DNA of 64,000 nt, from assembly GCA_964461025.1 (NCBI GenBank), contig CAYWSE010000014.1, positions 1 through 64,000 of the forward strand. The letters are read 5' to 3'. Of this stretch, positions 17,096 through 26,133 are shown one piece after another. The translations under genes and the position numbers were made by a program. Each line of letters begins with the position of its first letter. Within the stretch, counting starts at the first letter, position 1. The notes under the pieces are model-generated. The model was not told the DNA's origin and did not search any database. It saw nothing but the letters and a program-made list of their open reading frames with translations. The DNA is from JAHBVL01 sp964461025 (GTDB lineage: Bacteria; Chloroflexota; Chloroflexia; Thermomicrobiales; UBA6265).

Positions 17096-17225
17096 GAACT
17101 GGACTTTAGAGCCAGTCCGGTCCGGCCTCCTCCGGATCGTCCAACTTCGACAACGAAGTTGAAGGATCGGGTAGCGCCCTCTCCCCGGTCACTGCAGGAC
17201 GCCGCGCAAGCGGCGTTCTGCTTTT
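17096..17225 (+). ncRNA. Candidate structured small RNA or leader upstream of nnrE
   Basis: About 130 nt between a promoter-like sequence and a terminator, with no open frame that looks coding. Hairpins visible: ACTGG (17098-17102) with CCAGT (17112-17116); CAACTTCG (17142-17149) with CGAAGTTG (17154-17161) around an ACAA tetraloop, flanked by GATC/GATC that could extend it; and the terminator stem at 17194-17221 with a GCAA tetraloop. It matches no riboswitch or housekeeping RNA that I can recognise. The nnrE start lies 75 bp after the terminator, so this may be a free small RNA or an attenuator leader. Confidence 0.4.
17194..17225 (+). terminator. Strong intrinsic terminator with a GNRA loop
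   Basis: GCAGGACGCCGC (17194-17205) pairs with GCGGCGTTCTGC (17210-17221), 12 pairs with one G-U, around a GCAA loop, followed by TTTTCC. It lies between the transposase remnant and nnrE. Confidence 0.75.
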
Positions 17226-17300
17226 CCCGCACCTTTCGTCGCGATAACTCGAGACACCGTAGACTCCAGCATCGGAATCACCGAACCGGAGCACGTTCCC

Positions 17301-18032
17301 GTGAAACTCATTCCAGACAACACCTTCCCTGCGCTGACCGCAAAGCAGATGGCCGCGGTCGACCGCGCGATGTTCCATGTCTGCGCACTCGACGTTTTGC
17401 AGGTGATGGAAGTTGCTGGAAGAGCTGTCGCAAGCTGGATTCGCGGCGATCTGTTTGGCGGCGATGTTGCCAGCCGGCAGATCGTGGTGCTGTGTGGATC
17501 CGGAGGCAATGGAGGCGACGGGTATGTCGCTGCCCGATATCTGGTGAACTGGGGCGCTCATGTGACGCTCGTCGCCTCATCTCTTCCTGCGCCGGATAGC
17601 GCGACGGAGCATCAGTGGCGTGTGCTCCAGAATCTGGGCATGTCGCTTGCCACTTCACCGAGCCTGGAAAACACGAACACCGACGTCATCGTCGACGCCA
17701 TGCTCGGTTTCAGCAGCGTGGGTGCGCCACGTGGAGAGGCGGCGTCGCTGATCGAATGGGCCAACCGACACCCGGCTTCAGTCGTGGCGATCGATCTGCC
17801 CTCAGGACTCGATGCCACAACAGGAGAGATCCACGCGCCATGTATTGCCGCGTACGCCACGGTCACGCTGGGGTTGCCGAAAACTGGATTGACACAACCG
17901 CCGGCACGCACGAAAACTGGTCGGCTCATCGTCGCCGACATCGGTATTCCCGACCGGGCATTCCAGGCTGCCGGCGTCGATCCCCCCGCATTTCACTGGA
18001 CAGCGGATTTCGCCGAGCTGAATGGCGTTTAG
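17301..18032 (+). CDS. nnrE: NAD(P)H-hydrate epimerase (YjeF N-terminal domain)
   Basis: 243 residues. The enzyme interconverts R and S epimers of hydrated NAD(P)H so the dehydratase can repair them. Diagnostic segments are LTAKQMAAVDRAMF, MEVAGRAVASWI, VVLCGSGGNGGDGYVAARYL, the phosphate/ADP-ribose binding loop, and VVAIDLPSGLDATTGE. YjeF_N motif VDAMLGFSSVGAPRGE is also present. The length fits a stand-alone epimerase; in many bacteria it is fused to the NnrD dehydratase, which is absent here. The GTG start lacks a strong ribosome-binding site. Its last 4 bp overlap the 3' end of the convergent sunset-domain gene. YjeF_N proteins without the dehydratase can have other roles, but the motifs look intact. 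Confidence 0.85.
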   Translation: MKLIPDNTFPALTAKQMAAVDRAMFHVCALDVLQVMEVAGRAVASWIRGDLFGGDVASRQIVVLCGSGGNGGDGYVAARYLVNWGAHVTLVASSLPAPDSATEHQWRVLQNLGMSLATSPSLENTNTDVIVDAMLGFSSVGAPRGEAASLIEWANRHPASVVAIDLPSGLDATTGEIHAPCIAAYATVTLGLPKTGLTQPPARTKTGRLIVADIGIPDRAFQAAGVDPPAFHWTADFAELNGV

Positions 18033-18637
18033 CGGAGCGGCGCCCGGTAACCCGCCGCGGCGGCATCCTCGGCCGACGCGAAGCAGACATCCGGAATCGT
18101 CGTGTCGTAGTTGCGGCTTTCATGCGTGTGGTAGATCAGTGAGCTCGCTTTGGCCTTGACCGGGAAACCGGGCGGGCAGCGTTCGGTGCCGTCGCCGCGA
18201 ACCCAGTTGGCGGAGCCGGGCGACTCGATTTCGAGTTCGATTGTGGCGACGCCATCGCTGTCGATCGAGATCGTTTCGGCAACGACGACGTCTTCGGGGT
18301 CGAGCTCGAGGGCGATCACTTCGTCGGCGAGAGCTTCGGCTTCAGCCATTTCGGCGACGATCTCGTCAAGGAATTCCTCGACCACGGCATCCTCTTCGGC
18401 TGACGCGAACGCGCGGGCTGATTCGTCGGGCGTGCTGGCAACGGGGGGCGCCCAACCCGACCGGGCAGGGGGCACCGACGGTGCTTTCAGCGGTTGAACC
18501 GGTGGCTTGAGGGTGCGATAGACGGTGTAACCAATACCGGACCAGATGCCGAGCCGCAGCAACCAGCGGGTCGTAAAGCCGAAAGGCAGCCAACGCAGGA
18601 AGAGAAGCCCGGGAACGAACTTCAGTAGTCGCATCAT
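18029..18637 (-). CDS. Membrane-anchored sunset-domain protein
   Basis: 202 residues. GGGAGGTGAGAC precedes the ATG. The N-terminus has short hydrophobic stretches (KFVPGLLFLRWLPFGFTTRW and LLRLGIWSGIGYTVYRTL) and then a Pro/Ala linker and an acidic helix. The C-terminal 50 residues form a sunset domain: CPPGFPVKAKASSLIYH, ESRNYDTTIPDVCFASAEDA, AAAGYRAP. The two cysteines probably bond. This domain is common in Actinobacteriota and Chloroflexota; its function is not established. A segment between helix and domain (DGVATIELEIESPGSANWVRG) looks like a short beta hairpin. Confidence 0.8.
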   Translation of the reverse strand: MMRLLKFVPGLLFLRWLPFGFTTRWLLRLGIWSGIGYTVYRTLKPPVQPLKAPSVPPARSGWAPPVASTPDESARAFASAEEDAVVEEFLDEIVAEMAEAEALADEVIALELDPEDVVVAETISIDSDGVATIELEIESPGSANWVRGDGTERCPPGFPVKAKASSLIYHTHESRNYDTTIPDVCFASAEDAAAAGYRAPLR

Positions 18638-18727
18638 GTCTCACCTCCCAGCGGCTGTTGGGCGCAACAATGCATCCGTCCTGATGCTAGCACACAGAAC
18701 GAGTAGCACCGACTGAGTCCGGGCAGA

Positions 18728-20956
18728 CTACATCACTGTTGGCGCTTCGATGCCGAGCAGGGCCAGCGCGTTTGCGAGCGTCACCCGTGTTGCATCGACA
18801 AGCGCCAGGCGCGCGGTGCGCACCGGTTCCGGTGATTGCAGCACCGGACAGGCGTGATAGAAGTCGTTGAACCGCCGCGCCAGCTCGAACGCGTAATTGG
18901 CGATCAGCAATGGCCGGTACTGCTCAGCGGCGCGCTGCACTTCCTCCGGAAACTGGCCGAGTTGCTGCAGCAAACTGAGCTCGGATGGTTCGATCGATCC
19001 GAAATCGAGGTGCAAGTCGCCTGTTTCGTCACTGGCGGAGCTGGCATCCCAACCGGCGTGTTCGAGAATGCGGCACGCTCTCGCGTGCGCGTATTGGATG
19101 TAAGGCGCGGCGTGACCGTCGAAGGAGAGCGCTTCGTCGATATCGAAAACGACGATCTTGTTGTTGTCCCGGGCGAGCATGGCGTACTTCAGCGAACCGA
19201 TGCCGACTTGCAAGGCGATCTTCTCTCGCTCTGATTCACTCAATGACGGGTTCTTCTCCGCGATGATCTGACGCGCTCGCTCGATGACCTGGGTGCGAAT
19301 GTCGTCGTAGACGGGAGCGCGGCCCTTGCGGGAGGAAATCACACCTTCCGGCAAAACGACGATCTCGTAGGGAAGGTGATAGGCGTCTTTCGCCTGCGAG
19401 AATCCCCAGAGCTCGAGAATCTTGAAGATTTGCCGGAAGTAGAGCGACTGGCGAACATCAACGACCCAGATGGCGCGATCGATGTGATAGTCCTCGAACT
19501 TGCGTTTGGTGAGCGCCAGATCTTTGGTCGAGTAGAGGGAGGTGCCGTCCGATCGCAGAATCGGCAGGGTGCGGTAGACCTCTTCGCTCAGACCAAGTTT
19601 GTCATCGATTCTGACCACAGCGGCGCCGTCGCTCATTTCGGCGATCCCGGCTTCGAGCAGTTCGGCGACGATGACTTTCCCTTCTTCTTCAACCTGACTC
19701 TCGAAAAACCAGACGTCGAACGACGCCCCGAGCTCAGCGAAGATGCGGCGAAAATCCTCCAGACTCCATTCGCGCGTGGTGTCCCAGAGAGAGACGAGCG
19801 CCGGATCATGCGCTTCCCATGCCTGGAAGGTTGCCTTGATCTCCTCTTTCCAGCCGGGATTCTGCGCCCACCAGTCGCGGTGAGCATCGAGCGCTTCCCA
19901 CTGCTCCAGTCGTTCCTCCGGAGTCGACGTCGGCTCGATGTGTCCATTGGCGCCTTCTTCGGGAGGCGCGACAGGCTCGATCTCGGTTTCAGCTCGCAGG
20001 TAAGTTCCGAGCAAGGGCCAGAACTTCCCGATCGTGGCATCCTCGATGAGCTCGGATTCTTTCAGCTCTCCAGCTGTCGAGAACCTGCCCATGAGGTAGG
20101 CGATGTCCTCCGTGTGCGCGCCCTCGCGCCAGAGCAGCTTCAGGATCCGGTCGATCGATGTAGCGATATGCGGGTCGTCTTTGCTGACCTGGTTGAGCAG
20201 GTCCATGACGTCGTTGCGGTACTCGAGGCGGGCATCGGATTCGGCGTAGATCTGTCCAAGCCAGCGACCTCGCTCAGCGGGATCGGCCGGTTCCTCACCC
20301 TGATGAAAACGCTGATAACACCAGAGTGCTTTGATGACATGCATGCCGATGTCGCCGGGGTAGGTCGCCTCGGTGACCGGATAACCCGCTTTCGCCAGGA
20401 TCTTGCCGATCGAGACGCCGAGCGCCGTGTTGCGCAGGTGGCCGATGTGAAAAACCTTGTGTGTGTTTGGCTGAGAGTGCTCGACCATGACCCGTTCCGG
20501 GCGGGCAGGGCCCTGACCGTAGTCCGGTCCTGAATCGAGAATCGTGCCAATCAGATTGGAAGCGACGTGGTTGGCGTCGAAGGTGATGTTGACGTACCCG
20601 TTGACCGCCTCGACATTCGCGAAACGTCCGTCGGTGCGCAACGTTGCCGCAATCGCTTCGGAAATCTCCAGCGCTTTTGCGCGGGCACGTTCGCTGGTCA
20701 GCTTCTTGACTTCCTTTTTGGACTTGTCCTTCAGCTCTCCACTCGCCGCCAGTTGTTGCTGGACCTGCTCTCCGGCGAGCGCATGACTGACCGACGTGGC
20801 GACGCCCCACGTTCCTTCAAAAGGAAGAGGGCGCAAATCGATCGAGATCCCGGAGCCAAGTCCGAGCGTCGCAATCGCAGACTCGAGCGACGCCCGGACC
20901 ACGCTATCTCCGCCGGTAGCGTTTTTTGCCGGCTCTGCGACTGATTGTTCGTTCAT
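18728..20956 (-). CDS. argS: Arginine-tRNA ligase, unusually long
   Basis: 742 residues from the ATG at 20956; a GTG at 20998 with GAGGCGAAC before it would add 14. Class Ia features are clear: an N-terminal Add-1 domain, the HIGH motif as FHIGHLRNT near residue 170, IDRAIWVVDVRQ, the KMSKS-equivalent VISSRKGRAP, and a C-terminal anticodon-binding DALR domain (ARRFNDFYHACPVL to the end). Usual bacterial ArgS is about 550-600 residues. The surplus lies between the catalytic halves, roughly residues 220-370, and includes a disordered acidic patch (EPVAPPEEGANGHIEPTSTP). The enzyme charges tRNA-Arg; the insertion's purpose is unknown. A small membrane protein gene lies upstream. Confidence 0.92.
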   Translation of the reverse strand: MNEQSVAEPAKNATGGDSVVRASLESAIATLGLGSGISIDLRPLPFEGTWGVATSVSHALAGEQVQQQLAASGELKDKSKKEVKKLTSERARAKALEISEAIAATLRTDGRFANVEAVNGYVNITFDANHVASNLIGTILDSGPDYGQGPARPERVMVEHSQPNTHKVFHIGHLRNTALGVSIGKILAKAGYPVTEATYPGDIGMHVIKALWCYQRFHQGEEPADPAERGRWLGQIYAESDARLEYRNDVMDLLNQVSKDDPHIATSIDRILKLLWREGAHTEDIAYLMGRFSTAGELKESELIEDATIGKFWPLLGTYLRAETEIEPVAPPEEGANGHIEPTSTPEERLEQWEALDAHRDWWAQNPGWKEEIKATFQAWEAHDPALVSLWDTTREWSLEDFRRIFAELGASFDVWFFESQVEEEGKVIVAELLEAGIAEMSDGAAVVRIDDKLGLSEEVYRTLPILRSDGTSLYSTKDLALTKRKFEDYHIDRAIWVVDVRQSLYFRQIFKILELWGFSQAKDAYHLPYEIVVLPEGVISSRKGRAPVYDDIRTQVIERARQIIAEKNPSLSESEREKIALQVGIGSLKYAMLARDNNKIVVFDIDEALSFDGHAAPYIQYAHARACRILEHAGWDASSASDETGDLHLDFGSIEPSELSLLQQLGQFPEEVQRAAEQYRPLLIANYAFELARRFNDFYHACPVLQSPEPVRTARLALVDATRVTLANALALLGIEAPTVM

Positions 20957-21074
20957 AAGCTCCAGTCCGTTGCGCGTACGTTGTTCGCGATCAGTCACGT
21001 TCGCCTCTGCTTCAGGGCGAGTCAGCATGAAGAGGATTCCGCGTTCTTGAGATGATTCGCCAGACCGATGGCAA

Positions 21075-21305
21075 TCAGTCGTTCCCTGAGGTGTTTCCTG
21101 GCCTGAGCAGCATAGCGACGCCCGCGAAGGCAATCACCATACCGGCGATGGCGCCAATCAGCTGTTTCCATCCGATACCTTCGCCACCACCGCTCACGCC
21201 GATCTCGTCGGCCAGAAGTGAGGTGACCGCGAGGAGAATACCCAGGATGATTGCTGCCACCGAGAGGAACCGGGAGGTAGAGGTGGCGTCCCGATCTGTT
21301 GCCAC
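21075..21305 (-). CDS. Small two-helix membrane protein
   Basis: 76 residues from a GTG with GGAG 6 nt upstream. FLSVAAIILGILLAVTSLLA and LIGAIAGMVIAFAGVAMLL are two clear transmembrane helices joined by a short Gly-rich loop (GVSGGGEGIGW). No family recognised. It ends 77 bp before the earlier possible argS start and shares its strand, so it may be cotranscribed with argS. Confidence 0.6.
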   Translation of the reverse strand: MATDRDATSTSRFLSVAAIILGILLAVTSLLADEIGVSGGGEGIGWKQLIGAIAGMVIAFAGVAMLLRPGNTSGND

Positions 21306-21748
21306 ACGGAACTCCAGGCGGGAATCCGAATCGACTCGCTAGATGTGCGAAAAACCCGGCAACGCAAGGTGTTTCCAGCATCGCACCGTACGACGTATTC
21401 GCCAGCAAGTGTATCATGCGCCCAACATTCGCCGGCATCTGGCGGCGAGGAGGAGAGGGCGGAATCGTACGACTGGCGGAGAGGGCAACGGCCAGGTCAT
21501 GGAAGTTGCCCGCATGGGCACGTTGCGTAACGACAGACTTGCGGTCGCGGCGTGCAAAACCGGTTGGTCGTATAATGCGGGCGATTCCTCCCGTTCTCTT
21601 AAAAGGGGTTTGGGGTTCAGTAGTTCTGGGATGTTCCACCAACGGCGACAACGCTCACGAGTGAGCGGACGTGATGACTGGAAAGACAACGGGTTGTGCG
21701 GCCTGGCGAGTTGGTGTGTCTGGTCGAGATGGGAGCATGGGAGGCGTG
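21306..21748. other. Noncoding gap between the small membrane protein and the cytochrome oxidase operon
   Basis: 443 bp between divergent genes with no convincing gene. Short frames on both strands lack family features. It holds the TATAAT at 21571-21576, a plausible -10 for the oxidase operon. Confidence 0.6.
21571..21576 (+). promoter_or_regulatory. Consensus -10 hexamer upstream of the oxidase operon
   Basis: A perfect TATAAT lies about 175 bp upstream of the subunit II start. No good -35 is found 16-18 bp upstream, so the promoter may need an activator or another sigma factor. The transcript would carry a leader of about 165 nt containing TTAAAAGGGGTTTGGGG. Confidence 0.4.
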
Positions 21749-22951
21749 ATGCTGCGGGGTAGTCAACGATCGGCGCGGCGAACCACGGCACGGCTGATTT
21801 TTCTTGCGATGGCCATGCTGGCCGTCGGCGGAGCGATCCTTCCATCGATCGTCAGCGCTCAGAGTCAGAGTCCTTATTCCACAGTCTCGCCCGTCACCGA
21901 TCAGGCGAACGACATTCAGGACATCTACAAGCTGACATTCTGGTTGGCCCTGATCGTGTTCGTCGGTGTTCAGATCGGCATCGTTTACACGGTGCTCAGA
22001 TACCGGCGGCGACCCGGTGACGAAAGCCGGCCCGAACAAATTCACGGCCACAAGACCCTCGAGATCATTTGGACAATCATCCCGGCCATCATTCTGCTGG
22101 TGATTTTCATTCCGACGGTGCGCACGATCTATGCCCACGACGAACAGACTGAGAACCCTGATCTGGTCGTCGAGGTCTACGGCAAGCAGTGGTGGTGGGA
22201 AGTGCACTACCCGGCCGAAGATGGGCAGGTCGAGGTGGTCACCGCGAACGAGATTCGCGTGCCGCAAGGAAAGCGAGTCGTTTTCCATCTCTTCACGAAC
22301 AACGTCATCCACTCATTCTGGGTGCCTCAGCTAAGCGGCAAGATGGACCTGATGCCGGGTCACACGAACAAGCTGGCGATCGACACCGATACGCCCGGCT
22401 ATTACTTCGGGCAATGTGCGGAGTTTTGCGGTGATTCCCACGCGCTGATGCGATTCAAGGTGATCGTCGAGCCGGAAGAACAGTTCCTCGCCTGGCAGGA
22501 GGCCTGGAGAGCCGGGCCGACCCAGGCGTCGGGCGATCTCGCGGGTGGCGACCTTACCGCTGTTCCGCAATCGCTGGCACTCTGCATGACCTGCCACGAA
22601 ATCAACGGCGCTGAAACGGTCGCCGGGGGCAATGCGGTGCCAGATCTGCCGGAAGCGCTCGATGCGGCTCGCACGTTCGGGCCGAATCTGACGCTCCTCG
22701 GCTGCCGGACGACGATTGCGTCAGGAACGCTTACCAATACGGATGAGAACCTCACCGCCTGGCTGCACGACCCGGATGGCATCAAACCGGGCAACTATAT
22801 GGGCACGGTGATTACGCCAGGTTCGCTGACGGACGAACAAATCCAGGAGATCGTTGCGTATCTCGGTTCACTCACACCGGAAGGCGGTTGTCCGGAGATC
22901 CCGGTTCAACCCGGAGTCAGCGAGCAGGTACAGGTCACTGATCCGGACTAG
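21749..22951 (+). CDS. ctaC: Cytochrome c oxidase subunit II with fused cytochrome c domain (caa3-type)
   Basis: About 400 residues. It receives electrons from cytochrome c and passes them through CuA to subunit I. After a signal/first helix (LIFLAMAMLAVGGAILP) come the paired-helix region (LTFWLALIVFVGVQIGIVYT, HGHKTLEIIWTIIPAIILLV) and the cupredoxin domain with KQWWWEVHYP. The CuA ligands are in NVIHSFWVPQ and GQCAEFCGDSHALM. A C-terminal cytochrome c domain has heme motif CMTCH and a likely axial Met in NYMGTVI. Start choice: ATG at 21749 has GGGAGG about 5 nt upstream; 21737 and 21746 are alternatives. First gene of the operon. Confidence 0.95.
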   Translation: MLRGSQRSARRTTARLIFLAMAMLAVGGAILPSIVSAQSQSPYSTVSPVTDQANDIQDIYKLTFWLALIVFVGVQIGIVYTVLRYRRRPGDESRPEQIHGHKTLEIIWTIIPAIILLVIFIPTVRTIYAHDEQTENPDLVVEVYGKQWWWEVHYPAEDGQVEVVTANEIRVPQGKRVVFHLFTNNVIHSFWVPQLSGKMDLMPGHTNKLAIDTDTPGYYFGQCAEFCGDSHALMRFKVIVEPEEQFLAWQEAWRAGPTQASGDLAGGDLTAVPQSLALCMTCHEINGAETVAGGNAVPDLPEALDAARTFGPNLTLLGCRTTIASGTLTNTDENLTAWLHDPDGIKPGNYMGTVITPGSLTDEQIQEIVAYLGSLTPEGGCPEIPVQPGVSEQVQVTDPD

Positions 22952-23030
22952 GCTGGCCGGATCGGCGAGAAACGACATTTACGGGAGAGCAGACGTCGCG
23001 CACGCGGGGTTGCACAGGTAGGAGCGGAAC

Positions 23031-24929
23031 ATGGCATCGATTGCCCAGCCACAGGTGATGGCACAACCCGTCACCAAGCCGAATACCGGCATCTGGAGCT
23101 GGTTGACCACGATCGATCACAAGCGGATCGGTTTGCTCTATGGCGTGTCCGCCTTCCTTTTCCTGCTCCTCGGCGGCGTCGAGGCGCTGATCATCCGAAT
23201 GCAGCTTTCGCGGCCTGATCTCGACGTTGTCAGCGCGCAGCGCTACAACGAGCTCTTCACAATGCACGGCACCACGATGATCTTCCTCGCCGTCATGCCG
23301 ATGAGCTCCGCCTTCTTCAACTACATCGTGCCGCTTCAAATCGGAGCTCGTGACGTCGCGTTCCCAAGGCTGAATGCGTTCAGCTATTGGGTCTTTCTCG
23401 CGGGCGCAGTCATTCTGAACATGTCGTGGTTCTTTAGCGCGGCGCCGAACGCGGGCTGGTATGGCTATTCGCCGCTCACTTCGACGGCCTGGAACCCGGG
23501 CCGGAATGTCGATTTCTGGTTGATTGGCCTGCAAGTGCTTGGTGTCGCATCGATGGCGGCGGCATTCAACTTCGCCGTAACAATCATCAATATGCGCGCG
23601 CCAGGCATGTCGATGCTGCGCATGCCGATCTTCACCTGGACGACTCTGATCGTTTCGATCCTCATCGTGATGGCGTTTCCCGCGATCACCGCGGCGCTGA
23701 TTCTGCTCGGATTCGACCGCTTCGCCGGGACCGGTTTCTACGAGTATGCGGCCGGGGGCGATCCGCTGCTCTGGCAACACCTCTTCTGGGTCTTCGGGCA
23801 CCCCGAGGTGTACATCTTGATTCTCCCGGCCTTCGGCATCGTGTCCGAAATCATCCCGGTTTTCTCGCGCAAGCCGCTGTTCGGTTATTCGGTGATGGTC
23901 TATGCCACGGCGGCGATCGCCTTTCTTGGCTTCGGCGTGTGGGCGCACCACATGTTCACCGTGGGCATGGGACCGACCGCGAACGCCGTCTTCGCCGGCA
24001 GTACGATGCTCATCGCCATTCCCACCGGTGTGAAGATCTTCAACTGGATGGGAACGATGTATAAGGGGTCGCTGCGGTTCACGACAGCGATGCTCTTCGC
24101 GGTCGGACTCGTTTCACAGTTCGTGATCGGAGGACTCTCCGGCGTCATGCACGCATCGCCGCCAGTCGACTCCCAACACAACGACTCTTACTTCGTCGTT
24201 GCGCACTTCCATTACGTTCTCTTCGGCGGCGCGATTTTCGGTTTGCTGGCCGGCATCTACTACTGGTTCCCGAAATTCTCCGGCAAGCTGCTCGACGAGG
24301 GGCTTGGCAAGTGGCATTTCTGGTTGACCTTCCTCGGATTCAACCTGACGTTTTTCCCGATGCACTTTGTCGGACTGGCCGGGATGCCGCGTCGCTACTT
24401 CACGTATGCGGAAGACAGCGGATGGGGTCAGTGGAATCTGGTCATCACCATCGGCGCATTCATTCTGGCTTTCTCGTTCGTGGTCTTCATCATCAACGTC
24501 ATGAAGTCGCTGCGATCGGGCGAAGTCGCCGGCAACGATCCATGGGATGCGGCAACCGCCGAGTGGATGATTCCGTCGCCGCCACCCGTGTACAACTTCG
24601 CGACGATTCCCACGTTCACGCACCGCGATCAACTCTGGTGGGACAAATATGGCTCGCACGATCCGTCGGACCATCAGCCGACAGCGCAGGTTCACAGCGC
24701 TCAGGCCCATGCTGACAGCGGCGATGAACACGCTGAGCACATTCACTTGCCGAACCCATCCTACTTCCCGCTTCTGGCCGCCGTCGGTTTCTTCATCATG
24801 GGATTGGGACTGCTGCTCGATAATCCGACCCTGACCATCGGTCTGTTGCATCTCCCTGTTTTGGTGGCTTTGGGCGGTTTGATCATGATCGTGTCGATTT
24901 ACGCCTGGGCCTTCGAGCCAGCGGGTTAA
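23031..24929 (+). CDS. ctaD: Cytochrome c oxidase subunit I (A1-type heme-copper oxidase)
   Basis: 632 residues; the catalytic subunit that reduces O2 to water and pumps protons. Heme and CuB ligands are visible: MHGTTMIF (heme a His), GHPEVYILILPAFGI (CuB His, its cross-linked Tyr, and the D-channel Glu typical of A1 enzymes), WAHHMFTVGM (two CuB His) and VAHFHYVLFGG (heme a3 and a His). The C-terminus has two additional helices (YFPLLAAVGFFIMGLGLLL and LPVLVALGGLIMIVSIYAWA) beyond the canonical twelve, as seen in caa3 oxidases with part of subunit III or IV appended. A ribosome-binding site (GTAGGAGCG) precedes the ATG. 79 bp after ctaC. Confidence 0.97.
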   Translation: MASIAQPQVMAQPVTKPNTGIWSWLTTIDHKRIGLLYGVSAFLFLLLGGVEALIIRMQLSRPDLDVVSAQRYNELFTMHGTTMIFLAVMPMSSAFFNYIVPLQIGARDVAFPRLNAFSYWVFLAGAVILNMSWFFSAAPNAGWYGYSPLTSTAWNPGRNVDFWLIGLQVLGVASMAAAFNFAVTIINMRAPGMSMLRMPIFTWTTLIVSILIVMAFPAITAALILLGFDRFAGTGFYEYAAGGDPLLWQHLFWVFGHPEVYILILPAFGIVSEIIPVFSRKPLFGYSVMVYATAAIAFLGFGVWAHHMFTVGMGPTANAVFAGSTMLIAIPTGVKIFNWMGTMYKGSLRFTTAMLFAVGLVSQFVIGGLSGVMHASPPVDSQHNDSYFVVAHFHYVLFGGAIFGLLAGIYYWFPKFSGKLLDEGLGKWHFWLTFLGFNLTFFPMHFVGLAGMPRRYFTYAEDSGWGQWNLVITIGAFILAFSFVVFIINVMKSLRSGEVAGNDPWDAATAEWMIPSPPPVYNFATIPTFTHRDQLWWDKYGSHDPSDHQPTAQVHSAQAHADSGDEHAEHIHLPNPSYFPLLAAVGFFIMGLGLLLDNPTLTIGLLHLPVLVALGGLIMIVSIYAWAFEPAG

Positions 24930-24964
24930 GAAACGCGGCGAGGGCGTTCAGAGGAGGGATCGCA

Positions 24965-25702
24965 TTGGCTCAGGCAGTTGCCACACTCGAAACCGCACAC
25001 GGGGCTGGAGAGTCCCATGCCGGCGGTCACGATCATTCCGGTCATCCACCGACCAGCACCGGGCTCGACAGCCGGAAGCTGGCAATGTGGGCTTTCCTGG
25101 CATCGGACTGCATGTTCTTCGGCTCGCTGATTGCGATGTACATGATCTATCGTGGCGAAGCCGAGCGGCTTTTCCTGGCGGGGCAGGGCGTTGGCCCGCT
25201 GCCGCATGAGATTCTCGACATCCCCTACACGTCGATCAGTGCGTTCGTGCTGCTGATGAGTTCGCTGACGATGGTTCTGGCTTTGGCGTCGATTCAGAAA
25301 GGGAACGTGCGCGGACTTCGCATTTGGCTGGCGGCGACGGCTCTGCTTGGTGCGGTCTTCCTCGGTGGGCAGTTCTTCGAGTTCACCGCGTTCAAGCATG
25401 AAGGGCTCGGACTGACCACCAATATCTTCGGAAGCTCGTTCTTCACGCTCACCGGTTTCCACGGCGCGCACGTGACGATCGGCGTGATCTGGCTGGTTTC
25501 CCTGCTGATCGTTTCACTGCGAGGCGGCATTCGCAAGGACCAGGCGCTGAACGTCGAAATCGCCGGGCTTTACTGGCACTTCGTCGACATCGTCTGGATC
25601 GTCATCTTCACACTCGTCTATCTGGTCCCGTACGACGATATTCAATCCATTTCGCATGAGGCCGAGGAGGCGCTTCGCCTCATTGGCATCGGACTCGGTT
25701 AG
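24965..25702 (+). CDS. ctaE: Cytochrome c oxidase subunit III
   Basis: 245 residues from a TTG start 12 nt after GAGGAGGG. A His/Gly-rich N-terminus precedes MWAFLASDCMFFGSLIAMYM, the first helix of COX3. The hallmark FTLTGFHGAHVTIGVIWL and the C-terminal LYWHFVDIVWIVIFTLVYL follow. It stabilises subunit I and holds lipid at the proton entry. Placed between subunits I and IV in the operon. Confidence 0.95.
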   Translation: MAQAVATLETAHGAGESHAGGHDHSGHPPTSTGLDSRKLAMWAFLASDCMFFGSLIAMYMIYRGEAERLFLAGQGVGPLPHEILDIPYTSISAFVLLMSSLTMVLALASIQKGNVRGLRIWLAATALLGAVFLGGQFFEFTAFKHEGLGLTTNIFGSSFFTLTGFHGAHVTIGVIWLVSLLIVSLRGGIRKDQALNVEIAGLYWHFVDIVWIVIFTLVYLVPYDDIQSISHEAEEALRLIGIGLG

Positions 25703-25723
25703 GCCAGGAAGGGGAGAACGGCA

Positions 25724-26071
25724 ATGACGCATGGAGCACTGGCTGCGACCGATCACGGCGAGCACGAACATCCCAGCGAGAAGAAGTACATTCAGGTCGC
25801 GATCTTTCTGACGATCGTCACGATCATCGAGGTCGCGATCTACTATGTCGACTGGATGCATGATTCGGGTGTGCTCGTCCCGTTGCTTTTCGTATTGTCG
25901 ATCTTCAAGTTCGTCACAGTTGTCGGCTATTTCATGCACCTGAAGTTCGATGCACCTCTTTTCAAATACATCTTCATTGCAGCCTTGGTTGGATCGCTGG
26001 CAGTGATCGGCGCGCTGATTGCTCTGCTCTCAGTGCATCGGACCGACTACGGAGTCTCCGGGCTGTTCTAG
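25724..26071 (+). CDS. ctaF: Cytochrome c oxidase subunit IV family protein
   Basis: 115 residues with AAGGGGAG upstream. A His/Glu-rich start (DHGEHEHPSEKKYIQVAIFL) leads into three helices, including TIVTIIEVAIYYVDW and FKFVTVVGYFMHLKFD, the characteristic COX4_pro segment, then a last helix AALVGSLAVIGALIALLSV. A small accessory subunit of caa3/bo3 oxidases. Follows ctaE by 21 bp. Confidence 0.9.
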   Translation: MTHGALAATDHGEHEHPSEKKYIQVAIFLTIVTIIEVAIYYVDWMHDSGVLVPLLFVLSIFKFVTVVGYFMHLKFDAPLFKYIFIAALVGSLAVIGALIALLSVHRTDYGVSGLF

Positions 26072-26133
26072 CTCCGGTGCGAGGCGTTCCGGGCCGGCCG
26101 CGATTCTGAGCCGCTCAACCGGCGGCGAGAGAA

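Noticed and set aside
17096..17193. tRNA or 4.5S-like RNA in the nnrE upstream region
   Set aside because: No T-loop TTC-R-A pattern, no acceptor stem pairing and no SRP core motif could be found.
18728..20956. Missing KMSKS motif in ArgRS as evidence of a dead enzyme
   Set aside because: ArgRS often has a variant of this loop, and SSRKG is in the correct place with the HIGH motif intact.
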